From positions 171,284 to 235,283 of the forward strand of contig JBEWZL010000151.1 in assembly GCA_045837725.1 (NCBI GenBank): a stretch of DNA of 64,000 nt. Reading direction: 5' to 3'. The translations under genes were made by a program, and so were the position numbers. Below are positions 11,059 through 22,186 of this stretch, in pieces. Every line of letters begins with the position of its first letter. Within the stretch, counting starts at the first letter, position 1. Under the pieces are notes generated by a model that ran no database searches, was not told the DNA's origin, and worked only from the letters and a program-made list of their open reading frames with translations. Origin of the DNA: Vermamoeba vermiformis (lineage: Eukaryota; Tubulinea; Echinamoebida).

Positions 11059-14053
11059 ATGAACAAGTACACAATTGTCGCAGTATTAATTGTTCTATCT
11101 GCGACGATAGAATCAATTAGTGCTGTTAAATGGACCCCTGCGTCCGTTAATATCACTATTAACTTGGATACGGGCGCGCAACCTGCTCCATTGCAAGTAG
11201 CGTTGTCCAAGTCTTTAAAAGATGATCCTAATTTTACGTGGAAGGCTGCGTTATCGAATTGTAAGTATTTGACCGTAATCTAAAATCAATTGAGATATTT
11301 GATGGCGATCCAATATTATAAATATTCAGTGCTCACAATAAATAATTCCATTATTTTAATGGCTTATTAGAGAGTCTTTCCTAATTATTTAATTGATTTT
11401 AGGCCTTGGAGTGACCGTCGATCCAACATCTGGAGAAGTTACAGGAGACACAGCACAACAAGTTGCAGTTAATTTTACAACCTCACTGTACAAATTTGCA
11501 ACTAAATTCGAGTGCTCAGTAATCGCTGATGCCACTCCAACGGCTAAGGCTGTATTGCCAATTTATTTGGACTTAGTATCAGGTAGGTAGACATTTTCTG
11601 TTATAATGCATTTACTAGTACATTAAATAGTAATATTTTAAGCGGTAATATTGATCGTGTTTGATTCAAATTAGATGCTCTTAAGTGCGCGATCAAGATC
11701 TGATCGCAAATTTCTTCATAATTTTCGAGTTGGTCATAAACGGATTTTAATGCTAATTAATAACATATTAATACAGAGAATTGCAACAAATACGAAGACC
11801 CCAATATTTATTGTCAGAAGAAAGAAGGCGGATCGCACTGGGTTTGCGACACTATTAGAGGCGACTGCATTTGCGAGACAAACTATTATGGCGCGAAGTG
11901 CGATAAATACTGTCAACCAGAGACTTGTTCTAATCACGGAACGTGTTCGGAATCTGGTGGCTGCATCTGTTCCTTTAATTATTACGGAGCAGTAAGTACC
12001 ACTTAAAAATTAATACCTATCATTACGTCTCAATAGCACGAAAAAATATTGAATCATCGAATAATTAAAATGATGAAACTTAACGGATCTGCTTTTTGGA
12101 TCGACATTTTTACCATTTTACATTGATTGAGTAATACTGATCCAATGACTTCCTTATTTAGGTCTGCGACATCTACTGCAATCCGATCACGAACTGTTCA
12201 GTGGCTGGCACGTGCAACTCCAATGGAACGTGTAACTGCAATGCAGGCTACAGCGGCCCTAATTGCCAATTTCAGTCGTGCGGCACTTGTCCTGCGCATG
12301 CTCATTGCAATCCTACCACTGGCAATTGCGACTGCGACGAGCATTACTTCGGATCAAAGTGCGACCGGTTCTGTAACGGAACTCAAACGTGCGGCCCTCA
12401 CGGTCAATGCGATGCAAATGGCAACTGTCAATGTCAGAATGATTGGCACGGCGAGAAGTGCGATTTGTACTGCAGTGATGCGATGTGTGGACACGGCACT
12501 TGCGGAACCAATGGTGAATGTCAATGCGATTTCAACTACTATGGCACTGTAAGTAGCTTTATACGAAAGTATATGCAATATTTTATGCTGCTGCCCTAAC
12601 TAGTCGAAATGGTTACGATGAGTGCAGATCACAACTGTTTCGGATCTTGTCTCAAATCCATCTCTGAATAATTTAACTTATTGTATTACTAATATTAGTA
12701 TAATATTAGTATAATATTAGTATAATATTAATCTTATGCACACACGAGCTTTAAAAATCGTCAAATTGTCATTACAAAATATTTTTAATTAATCTGTTGG
12801 TTTTACCGCGAATTTAAATACTGATAACATTTACTTATTCAGAATTGCACAATTTTCTGCAATGCCGTAACCAACTGCACGGATGCAGGATTTTGTAACT
12901 CGAATGGCGCGTGCGTTTGTGACCCTGGTTTCTACGGCCAATATTGCCAGCTCCAAGAGTGTCCTAATAATTGTTCCTCGCATGGCACCTGCGATAGCTC
13001 TTCGGGCAATTGCGCTTGTAACAAGGACTATTTTGGCGATGATTGCAGCATTTATTGCGACGACAAAACATGCGGCGCTAATGGTCAATGCAATTCAAGC
13101 GGAAAATGCGTTTGTAAGCCTGCTTGGTTTGGACCGGTAAGTCGTTACAAATGCAGCATTGTTTTTGGTCAATTTTTGGTCAAACAACGAAATTTCTTCA
13201 ATTTTTTCGTTATATTCGTGTACAGTCGTCTCTTATTTCAGTGGCAGCTTGTGACTTGCATATAGTTTAAACACGGCAATTAAGAGAAAATGTTAAACAA
13301 AAGCTTTATTTTTTTGCCGTAAATCGGATCTGATCTCTTGGGTAGACTTGCCAGATATATTGCAACACCACTACTTCGTGCAACGGGCAAGGCACATGCA
13401 ATGGGCAAGGTACATGCAACTGCAACTCGCCTTACTATGGAAACTACTGCCAGTACATTCAGTGCGGTACGTGCGAAGCGAACAGTGTTTGCAACAATTC
13501 TACGGGCCACTGCGACTGCGTTCAAAATTACTACGGCGATAATTGCGACATTTTCTGCAATGCTACGGCTTGTGGCGCCCACGGCGAGTGTGGTTCAGAT
13601 GGACAATGCCTGTGCCAGCCTGGTTATTACGGACCTGGCTGCGACATTGTTTGCTCCGCTGATAACTGCAAATTTGGTTATTGCAACACGACTGTTGGCT
13701 GTGTTTGCAACCAAGACTATTACGGCGCTCAATGCGATGTTCATTGCTCGCACGACACGTGTGATCATGGCACGTGTCACCCATCGAACGGCACGTGTAT
13801 TTGTGATGACGAGTACTTCGGGCTCGAGTGTCACGTGCATTGTTTCACGAACACCACGTGCAATGGCAATGGCGAGTGCAGTGCTGAAGGCTTATGCATG
13901 TGCAACGAATTTTATTTCGGAGAAAATTGCAGTTTGAACAAGCTTGCGTTGTGGATCTTAGGTGGAAGTGTTTCTGCTGGAGTCGTGACAATTACTATTT
14001 TAGGAATTGTGAGCAAAGTGAAGCGAAATCGAGGCTACGAGCGAATTCAATAA
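11059..14053 (+). CDS. EGF-repeat type I membrane protein 1
   Basis: Six exons: 11059-11260, 11403-11582, 11777-11991, 12162-12548, 12843-13136, 13346-14053; 661 aa, phases consistent. Order: signal peptide (MNKYTIVAVLIVLSA), an about 120-aa N-terminal Ig-like or beta domain shared by all four paralogues, then more than a dozen tenascin/Draper-type EGF modules (C-x-C-x-x-x-Y/F-x-G-x-x-C). A single transmembrane helix (LALWILGGSVSAGVVTITIL) and a short basic tail ending YERIQ follow. The ATG at 11059 is preferred because it begins the signal peptide. EGF modules are mostly bounded by phase-0 introns at the FG-x junction, so exon shuffling is easy. Likely a surface adhesion or phagocytic receptor; ligand unknown. 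First of four tandem paralogues. Confidence 0.85.
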
Positions 14054-14670
14054 ATCAGTGACTTTTTATCCAATTCAACGACTTCCACTGCCCAAGGCCT
14101 GCGGTCAACTAATGCATTAAATGGTAAGGCAGACAATGTCCATTTAGTAATGTTATTATATAGGTAACCTTCTGCCACCAGTAAAGAATTCCGCTGGATC
14201 TGGTCCGAAGTAAGAACACAGCTTGCATAAACACGAGTAATTCTTTGGTAAATTCCATACAATTAATACTATGACCAGATCCTAGTCAACCTAATCGAAG
14301 CTAACCTATTCAATCGCATGCAAGGCAAAACCTTGATAAACTTCGGAATTACGCAACAATCGCTCCAAAAATATCGCCAACTGAAATAGAGTAATGCTTC
14401 GAAATTCAACAGTTTCTAACAGCTAATAATTAAATAGGCTGCGGAAGGGACTCTTCTAAGGCGCCTTAATAGTATGATATTGCGGTAGGTTGTCTTGGAG
14501 AGATAGAAACCAACTTGCCGAAACAAAGTTTTGAAATTGTCAAGAGCTGTCAGCATTTCTTTTTTACTCGTAAATGATTGGTCGAAATGATTCATTCAAA
14601 AAATATAAAATAGAATTCAATACTAATCGATTTTACTCATCATCGTTAGCAGACAACAACAAAACCGATA
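14054..14670. other. Intergenic spacer after EGF gene 1
   Basis: 617 bases. It contains the 3' flank of EGF gene 1 and the promoter region of the 14671 gene. I see no coding pattern; open frames here are short and lack composition bias. Confidence 0.5.
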
Positions 14671-15745
14671 ATGTCTTTGAAGAAGCTTGTTACTGTATTT
14701 CTTTTGGTTGGTTTAATCTCCGCGGCTTTGGCTCAATCTCAAACGCAATCTCCTCAATCTGACGGCGTCGAGAGAACCTTTGAATTCAGCTATACCTACA
14801 ACAAAGTTGAAGCGCGTATTAGATTACGCGATGGTGATGCTGAAAGCGAACTCCGTCACCAACTCGAGCTCGGCGATTTCGGCGCTGAATTTCGCGTTGA
14901 ATTTCAACAAAAAGCTGGCGACACTCAAAACGACCTCCGTATGCGCTTGCGTCTATTTGAATTGATTGAATACATTCCCGATTCAACTCCTGGCTACCAA
15001 AACGACACTGTAAGTATTATATATTTTTGACTTATTAAGGTTCATTATTAACGTCCTATTGCAGGTCGTTAGATCGTACAACAATTGGAACTGGGTTAAT
15101 TACATCAATGAAAGACCTTCTTCCAATGACTCCAGAGTTTACACTATGAAGACTTACGACAACATCTTTGGCCTAACTGTCCGTATTAACAGCCCTACTA
15201 ACACCGTCGTCAATGTAAGTCACATTATTAACTCAAACATACGTCTCTAATGCATTTAGGTCAATCCTGAGGACGTCAAATTCGACGTTGAGTTGGACGT
15301 TGATGCCATGCGCGCAGCTGGATGGTTAAATGGCACTGAAGTCGCTTTGAAGGTAGCGCTCGTCTCCACACTTGAGTCCAAGCAAGATGGATCCCAAGAC
15401 GAGTCTTCGATCACAGTTGGCTCCACCGCTGCTTTAGAGCAAGGCTCTTTGTTCTTTTCGTGGCTCAACTACGTGCAATGCGACGTCAACAAAGTGTCAG
15501 TGGTGTCCTCGCCAATGCACACCGATGACAGTCAACTTACTTCTGGTGACGAGTCAGGCAGTACTGCAAACGTGGTTGCATTTGCATTTGTTGATTTACA
15601 AGATGCATCCAACCGCGCATGTGTTTGGGATCCAGTAGTCTCGGCTTCTCGCGCAAGTTCTCAACCAACAATTGCCAGCTCTGCAGTCGCGCAAGTAATT
15701 TCGTTCGTCGTCTTATTTGTCGGGGCATTCATCACTTTGTTCTAA
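14671..15745 (+). CDS. Secreted, GPI-type small protein of unknown family
   Basis: Three exons 14671-15009, 15065-15214, 15260-15745; 324 aa. It starts with a clean signal peptide (MSLKKLVTVFLLVGLISAALAQ) and ends in a hydrophobic stretch (AQVISFVVLFVGAFITLF) with no tail, a GPI-signal pattern. The ectodomain is beta-rich and acidic, with a motif RMRLRLFELIEYIPD followed by a D-T-V-V turn. That reminds me of the secreted family typified by coral 'skeletal organic matrix' proteins (USOMP-5-like) seen in several unicellular eukaryotes. This is memory of a pattern, not a search result. It sits between EGF genes 1 and 2, so it may share their surface role. Confidence 0.75.
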
Positions 15746-15866
15746 GCATTTAGCATTCATTAGCGAGCGTAGTAAAATTCTTTCTTTTTTTGTGATTCAT
15801 GTTTTGTCCCATTCGTTTCAAAAGCACATATTGCGAACTATTTATACCATAACTACAAGAGAAGCG

Positions 15867-17440
15867 ATGAAACATAGGAGCGCTTTTGCTTGCGTTTTGT
15901 TGTTCTCTTCTGTTGCATACGGAGCTCTTCAATGGCAGCCAAGCACGCTGTACTTTGAGTTCGATCTACCTCGGAGTACTAATATTACAAAGCAGGTGTA
16001 CCTCACGAGTAACTCATCCTCTGTAGTAAATTATTGGACAATTGACCCCTATTCGTTTTCTGACTGTAAGCGATTAACATTTCCGCAATTTAAATATTTA
16101 TTGATAAATAATATAATTTGTATTAAAATAATACAAACTATTGTGGATTGTCAACATTAACGTTTTTTGAAACGATCTGGCAACTTGTCACCAGATTTGT
16201 TGACTAATTGTATCATTTAATAAAGGTCGCATCCAAGGATTTAGCATTTCGCCTATGGAAGGAGAATTAAGCGTCTTTCTCAATTCACTAATCGTTTTCA
16301 CGATCGATCCAACTGTTTATGATCAGACCGCCCAGTGGCCCATTGATGGTAGAATGCAAGCTACTATTTATATCGAAGTCCGCGCTGTCTCAGGTAGCCG
16401 TCCTGTTATTGCGGAGATTCTCCACATTGTCAACCGAAAAATTGATCCTATTTTTCTAACAAATAATGTTTGTTATATTAGATTGGTGTACATACCACGA
16501 CCACTCGTATTGTAATAACGGCGCTTGCAATAACGTTACGCAAAATTGTGATTGCGAGCCAAATTTCTACGGATCAACTTGTGACACTTATTGCTTGGCC
16601 AATACAACTTGTTCAGGGCGTGGAAGCTGTTCTAACGACGGCTCTTGTGCTTGTAACGCTAATTGGTACGGAAAGGTACGTAATAGTTCGTTGCATACGA
16701 AGCTGTTGTTGAACTGAGTTCCATTGATCGAACCGGATCCTAGGGGAAAGTGGATTCGCTCCTGCAATTCTTCATTAATTTCAATACATGTATATAGATA
16801 GCTCTTTTAACTCGATTTATTGTCTAGAACTGCAGCACATTCTGTGATCCAGCGATCACGTGCTTCAAACATGGAACTTGCTCCAACAGCACTGGCACTT
16901 GAGACTGCCACGAGAATTACTTTGGAGACGTAAGAATAAGAATGCGATTCGATGGCTCACTGACAGAACTAAATATTTAGCTAACACTATGTCGTGGATA
17001 TACTTATTTATACTTTTCTTTGTAGCAATTCATTGTACGATCCAGCCGTCGATTGTTCAGACCACGGCACGTGTGCTGATGCAGGTAATGCTTGCAATTG
17101 CACGATGGATTATTGGGGTGAACATTGCGAGCACGATTGTTCATGCAATGGCAACGGCCAATGTGACGCAACTGGTCAATGTGTTTGCTTTCCGGGCTTC
17201 TTTGGCCAATCATGCAGCACTCAGTGCAAAAAAGAAACAACGTGCAATAATAACGGGGAATGCTCTGCTGACGGATCGACTTGCATCTGCGCTGACCATT
17301 ACTTTGGATCTACTTGTGCATTTGATATGCTTCTAATTGGCATTTGTGTTGGAATAGCACTACTAGTAGCTGTCGTTGTTGGTGCGGTTTTGATCAGAGA
17401 GCGGTTGAGAAACAAACAGCGCTATCAACAAATTCAATAA
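15867..17440 (+). CDS. EGF-repeat membrane protein 2, probably disrupted
   Basis: Exons 15867-16065, 16226-16393 and 16482-16675 join in phase: signal peptide, N-terminal domain (ending IYIEVRAVS) and two EGF modules. Exon 4 (16828-16929, 102 nt, phase 0 at both ends) encodes one EGF module but has an in-frame TGA (codon 16891-16893) exactly where a cysteine is expected (STGT-stop-DCHENYFGD). The last exon (about 17026-17440: more EGF modules, a transmembrane helix and tail YQQIQ) is open. However, its acceptor at 17026 needs phase 2 while all upstream donors are phase 0. One conserved cysteine there is also tyrosine (NSLYDPAVDC). So a full-length product is not apparent. Either the gene is decaying, exon 4 is a poison exon giving a short secreted form, or there are sequence errors. 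Confidence 0.65.
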
Positions 17441-17656
17441 AATCGAAGCGTTTTGCATGTAGTAATCCCGCAAGGCAAACGAATAATTACTATTAGTTTT
17501 CGGTACCGAAATTGCAAGAACTAGAAGAACAAATATGCAATCAAATTTACGTGCTTGTTCTCCGATTTTGTGATTCAAGGGACGAAAGTCACCAAAAAGC
17601 AAGAAACGAGCTCAACAACCTGTTTCGTCTTATTATAATTGAATGAATAACCACAA

Positions 17657-19152
17657 ATGAGACGAGCTAGCATTTTTGTATTTTTCTTGATTGTCGTGGT
17701 GACATCCGCCATGGAATGGCACGAGCCCTACATCCGCTTGACGGTTAATATACCGTCTGATGGCGAACCTATAGAGGCTACTAGCTTCCTTCGACCAACA
17801 GATGAAGAAGAAGATAACGAACAGTGGACATTTGTTTCGGACTCTATTGACGCATGTATGAATTGTTAGTTAAATACTCCGTTCAATTTATTTGCTTTAT
17901 TAAAATCCTTTTTAAAGTTAAAACAAATTAATGCTGCTAATTTGTTTTAACTTTAAAAAGGATTTTAACGAGCCCTTTAAATACAGGCCTTATCCCTGGA
18001 TTAACTATCCATCCTATGCACTCTATTCTTACGGACAATTCCCCACCTGTCACATTTGCAATCGATCCAAAAGCCTTCACGCAGATCCAACAGCAAACCT
18101 GCTTTCTTGATGTCTATCTCACGTTTGATCATTCCGACAGAACTAAAATATTGCTCGAAGTGGATGCAGTGTCAGGTATATCATTAATAACTAAACAAAG
18201 ATCTTTTTTGACCTCAGAGTCAAGATCGGATCGACGATCTCGGTTCTAAAGACTATAACCGACAACTAATATAATTTTCATTTGCAAGATTGGTGCACGT
18301 ATAACGGTCCTGAATACTGTACCTTTGGCACGTGCAACAACGTCACTCATTCTTGCGATTGTGATGTTAATTTCTACGGTCCGAGGTGCAACACTTATTG
18401 CACGGCCAATAGCACGTGCTCAGGTCACGGAAGTTGTGCAAACAATGGTACTTGCATCTGTGAACCCAATTATTACGGAGAGGTGCGTACAAAAGGTCTT
18501 AAAGCAAGTCGCGTCAAAATGACACCTGTCACTTCGAGCGCTAACCGCACACTTTCTATGTAATCTAATTATCATTTCAGAGGTGTGACATTTATTGCGA
18601 TCCGTTAATCACGTGCTCGGATCGAGGTCAATGTTCTGGCAATGGTTCTTGTCTATGCAACGAAAACTACTTTGGATACGTAAGGCTCACTCAAAGTTAT
18701 TCTATTTTGGTACAAGGCATTGACTTTAGAAACATTTTTAGACTTGTGCCACGTTCTGCAATGCTACGACAATGTGTTCAGGTCACGGCACTTGTGACTT
18801 TTTTGGCACTGGATGCGACTGCGACAAAACTCATTGGGGCGCTCACTGCGAGAACGAATGCACGTGCTTTAACGGCCATTGCAATTCAACTGGCCAGTGT
18901 GCGTGCGATGAGAATTACTTCGGCGAGGCGTGTAATATACCGTGCACGCGAGAAGACACGTGCAACAACAACGGATATTGCTCCGACGATGGATCGTGCA
19001 TTTGCTTCCCTCTTTACCTCGGATCTACTTGCTCAGTTAACAAGGTGATTTTGGGAATAAGCATTGGATTGGCTGGATTGTTTGCTATTATTATTGGAGC
19101 ATATTCCGTACGAGAGTGTCAAAGAAAGCGTCGTTATCAACAAATACAATAA
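17657..19152 (+). CDS. EGF-repeat type I membrane protein 3
   Basis: Five exons 17657-17855, 17987-18175, 18289-18482, 18581-18679, 18742-19152; 363 aa. Order: signal peptide (MRRASIFVFFLIVVVTSA), N-terminal domain with an acidic insert (PTDEEEDNEQ), about six EGF modules, a transmembrane helix (VILGISIGLAGLFAIIIGAY) and a tail ending RRYQQIQ. Its exon structure matches EGF gene 2 exon for exon, so the two are the closest pair. Intron 1 contains a perfect 30-bp inverted repeat (see 17901-17967). Likely a surface adhesion or uptake receptor. Confidence 0.85.
17901..17967. repeat. Perfect 30-bp inverted repeat (stem-loop) in an intron
   Basis: The left arm 17901-17930 is the exact reverse complement of the right arm 17938-17967, with a 7-base loop ATGCTGC. 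It lies wholly inside the 131-nt first intron of EGF gene 3. The RNA would form a 30-bp uninterrupted hairpin that occupies half the intron. Confidence 0.95.
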
Positions 19153-19660
19153 ACTGGCTATTGAAATTTACGTAGCGTATTAATTTGCATTAAAGTACAG
19201 GCATCTATTATTAGGACCGCTCTTAGTCAAATAAAGTCGGGCACCTTTTTTAAAAATTCTATCCATCGATTTTCGCAAGTTAACAACATTGCTCCGAAAA
19301 ATTCATATTAATGTTTAATATAATATTATATTAATATTTCCGTCACTGTAATGATGATGGGCGGGTAAGTGGGATTATAAACCATTGTAATTAATTTTTT
19401 AAACGTAACCTACGTACCCTAATAATGTCATATAATTTTAAATTGATTGAGTTAAATAATACGCACCATATTTTTGTTGCCAGAATATTGCGATTGTTTA
19501 TGGTGCGATTTTTTGTGGTGTGTGCATCAGGTGAAGTGATCTTTCTTTTTTTCGTGATTCATTTTGCGAACGAGTTCGGAACACACTTCCACAACGCAGG
19601 GACAGCACATAAATTGTTTCTCGAGTTACTTGTGTTATTGTGTTTATTAACGAGCAGCAG
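19153..19660. other. Intergenic spacer between EGF genes 3 and 4
   Basis: 508 bases, very AT-rich, with an ATATAATATTATATT-type palindromic stretch near 19320. No gene seen. It holds the promoter region of EGF gene 4. Confidence 0.5.
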
Positions 19661-21841
19661 ATGCAACGCACGATCCTTCTCGTCCTATTGGCTCTGCTGT
19701 GCCAAACCTCGTTTGGTATTAAATGGAGGCAAACAAATATCAAAGAGACATTTAGGTTACCATTAACTGGCAATCCTTCATCCGTGTCTAACGCCATCCA
19801 GCGGAGTATTGGAGATCCAGATAGATTCAACTGGAGAACGACCAACTCTGGCTCATGTAAGATAATCCACGTAAATTATTTTCATATTAAATATTAAAAT
19901 ATTCTTTGTTAGGCAATGGAATAAGTATTAGCCCACAAACTGGAACGAGACCGACTAACGTTCAAATAAGCTTCAATAAAAACAGCTTTACTACGCTTGG
20001 CACCTATGTGTGCAAAATAAGAGCTAGTTCGTCCGGACTTTCTCCTAGTACTTTGACTATCACGATTAATGTAGTGTCAGGTAAGATCGGACTGGTCGGG
20101 AAGTTACCTGACTGTATTTAATATGACCATGCTGATAATATTATTTCCTATAGATTTGTGTACATATCAAACGAATCCTGATGGATATTGTGTGTCTAAA
20201 AAGTCCACCCACGCTTACTGCGACAAATCCACCGGCGAATGTCTCTGCGAGGATAATTACTACGGCTCTCTCTGCAACACTTATTGCACTAATAGCACGT
20301 GTTCGTATCATGGTACTTGCTCTACTTCAACGGGAGCTTGTGTTTGTCAGGTATGCCTGCACGATCTACCTGTTTTGTAACGTGTCACTAAGGTCCTTTA
20401 GGCACCTTATTATGGAACTGCGTGCAATGTATTTTGCAACAGCACGTTGAACTGCTCGAGCAATGGCATTTGCAACAAGTCTGGCCTGTGCACGTGCAAT
20501 ACAAATTATTATGGATCTGTAAGTTAGATCGCCGTAGCATAACTTGACATATTTATCTTCAGCATATATATGCTCATTTAATATAATTTTAGAATTGTTC
20601 TGTTTACTGCAATGCAGCCACAAGCTGCTCTAATGCTGGGACCTGCAGTCCATTGGGCACGTGCACTTGTAACGCAGGCTATTACGGCGAGCACTGCCAA
20701 TACAAACAATGTCCTGCTTGTTCAGCACACGGTCAATGCAACAATAGCACGGGTATCTGCGAATGTGACGCGAATTTTTATGGCACGACATGTGACACTT
20801 TCTGCGATGCACGTGTCACTTGCGACAATCATGGCACTTGTAATAATGTTACAGGAAGTTGTGACTGTCAAGCTAATTGGTTTGGCTCGGTAAGTACTTA
20901 ATTTGATCTAATTTTCAACGAGCACTAACTGTCAAAATGACACTGCTGACACGTGTCACTTTTTGCTTTTTTTAACGTTTTGTTCCTTCGTAGAACTGCA
21001 CGAATTATTGCAACGCTGAAACTGATTGCCATGGCAATGGATATTGTAACGAGAACGGGCTTTGCGAATGTAATCTGAACTACTTTGGAACGGTATGAAG
21101 CATAGTTTTGATTTCAAACCTTCTTAACTTTTTTCTCAGAATTGCACGACCTTTTGTAATGCCGCTACTAATTGCACCAATCACGGCACTTGCAATCCAC
21201 TTGGCGGCTGTGACTGTTATACATCGTATTATGGCGATCAATGTCAGTACAAACAGTGTCCTAATTGTTCCGTTCACGGCACGTGCAATAACTCTACGGG
21301 ACTTTGCGACTGCGAGACGAATTTCTACGGCCAAACTTGCGATGTTTATTGCAATGCTACAATGTGCGGAGACCACGGACATTGTTCAAGTTTGACTGGG
21401 CTCTGTCAATGCGATCTAAATTATTTTGGCCCTAGTTGCGATATATTCTGCAGCAGTGAGAGCTGCGTGCATGGATTTTGCAATGCAAGTCATACTTGCC
21501 AATGTTTTGATAATTATTTCGGCGACAATTGCACCTTTTCATGCGACAACGGCGAATACGACGCTGCTAATAGCACGTGCATTTGCAAAGAAGGCTTTTT
21601 TGGCGCTAGTTGTCAGACTCACTGCGTAGCCAATACTACTTGTAATAATAGGGGCTACTGCGACGAAAATGGATCTTGCATCTGCACTGACGACGCTTAC
21701 TTTGGTTCACGCTGCGATGTCAACAAGTTAGGTCTTGGATTAGGCCTTGGTTTGAGTGGATTGGCTGTAGTTGGCGCAGCTACAACCATACTTATTTGTA
21801 AAAAGAGAAAGAAGAGCGGTTACGAACCAATCCAAGACTAA
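19661..21841 (+). CDS. EGF-repeat type I membrane protein 4
   Basis: Seven exons 19661-19856, 19913-20080, 20154-20350, 20402-20518, 20593-20889, 20994-21092, 21140-21841; 591 aa with consistent phases. Order: signal peptide (MQRTILLVLLALLCQTSFG), N-terminal domain, about twelve EGF modules, a transmembrane helix with a glycine repeat (LGLGLGLGLSGLAVVGAATTI) and a basic tail ending YEPIQD. Most exon junctions are phase 0 at module borders. The tail keeps the same YxxI motif as its paralogues. The odd GLGLGLG run in the membrane segment could favour helix packing, which is inference. Likely a surface receptor. Confidence 0.85.
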
Positions 21842-22186
21842 AATAAATCAGCTTCCAAGCTATATTTTGCATTTGCTTGTGGATTTACGTTGAGCACGCG
21901 ATACGGTGAAGGAATAAACAGTGCCTTACGCAACGGTACACTCGCGGAATCGGTGCTTTATTCACCAACTTATGAAGTTAAAACTCACGTACTTCTAACA
22001 AATAATAATATGAATACTATTATTAGTTTCTACTACGATTAATTGTTTTGTAAATTATAACTTGCGTGCGGTCCGGTCCCCGGGTGATTTCCGTTTAGTT
22101 CCGACTTTTATTTTGTTGTAGAACAGCCGGTTGATGACCAATCAACTAATTGTCTAAGAAGCATTCGCTAGGAGTCCAATTAGTGA
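21842..22186. other. Intergenic spacer before the MFS gene
   Basis: 345 bases between EGF gene 4 and the first short exon of the transporter. No gene or clear motif seen. Confidence 0.5.

Noticed and set aside
11734-13582. Long alanine-, isoleucine- and valine-rich frames opposite and beside the EGF exons
   Set aside because: They are shadows created by the cysteine/glycine/asparagine codon pattern of EGF repeats. The EGF frame has signal peptide, module spacing and intron phases.
16891-16893. TGA as a sense codon (Cys) in this organism
   Set aside because: The other EGF genes use only TGC/TGT for well over a hundred cysteines, no other in-frame TGA occurs in the joined exons, and the F-box gene ends in TGA. 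A local lesion, special exon or error fits better.
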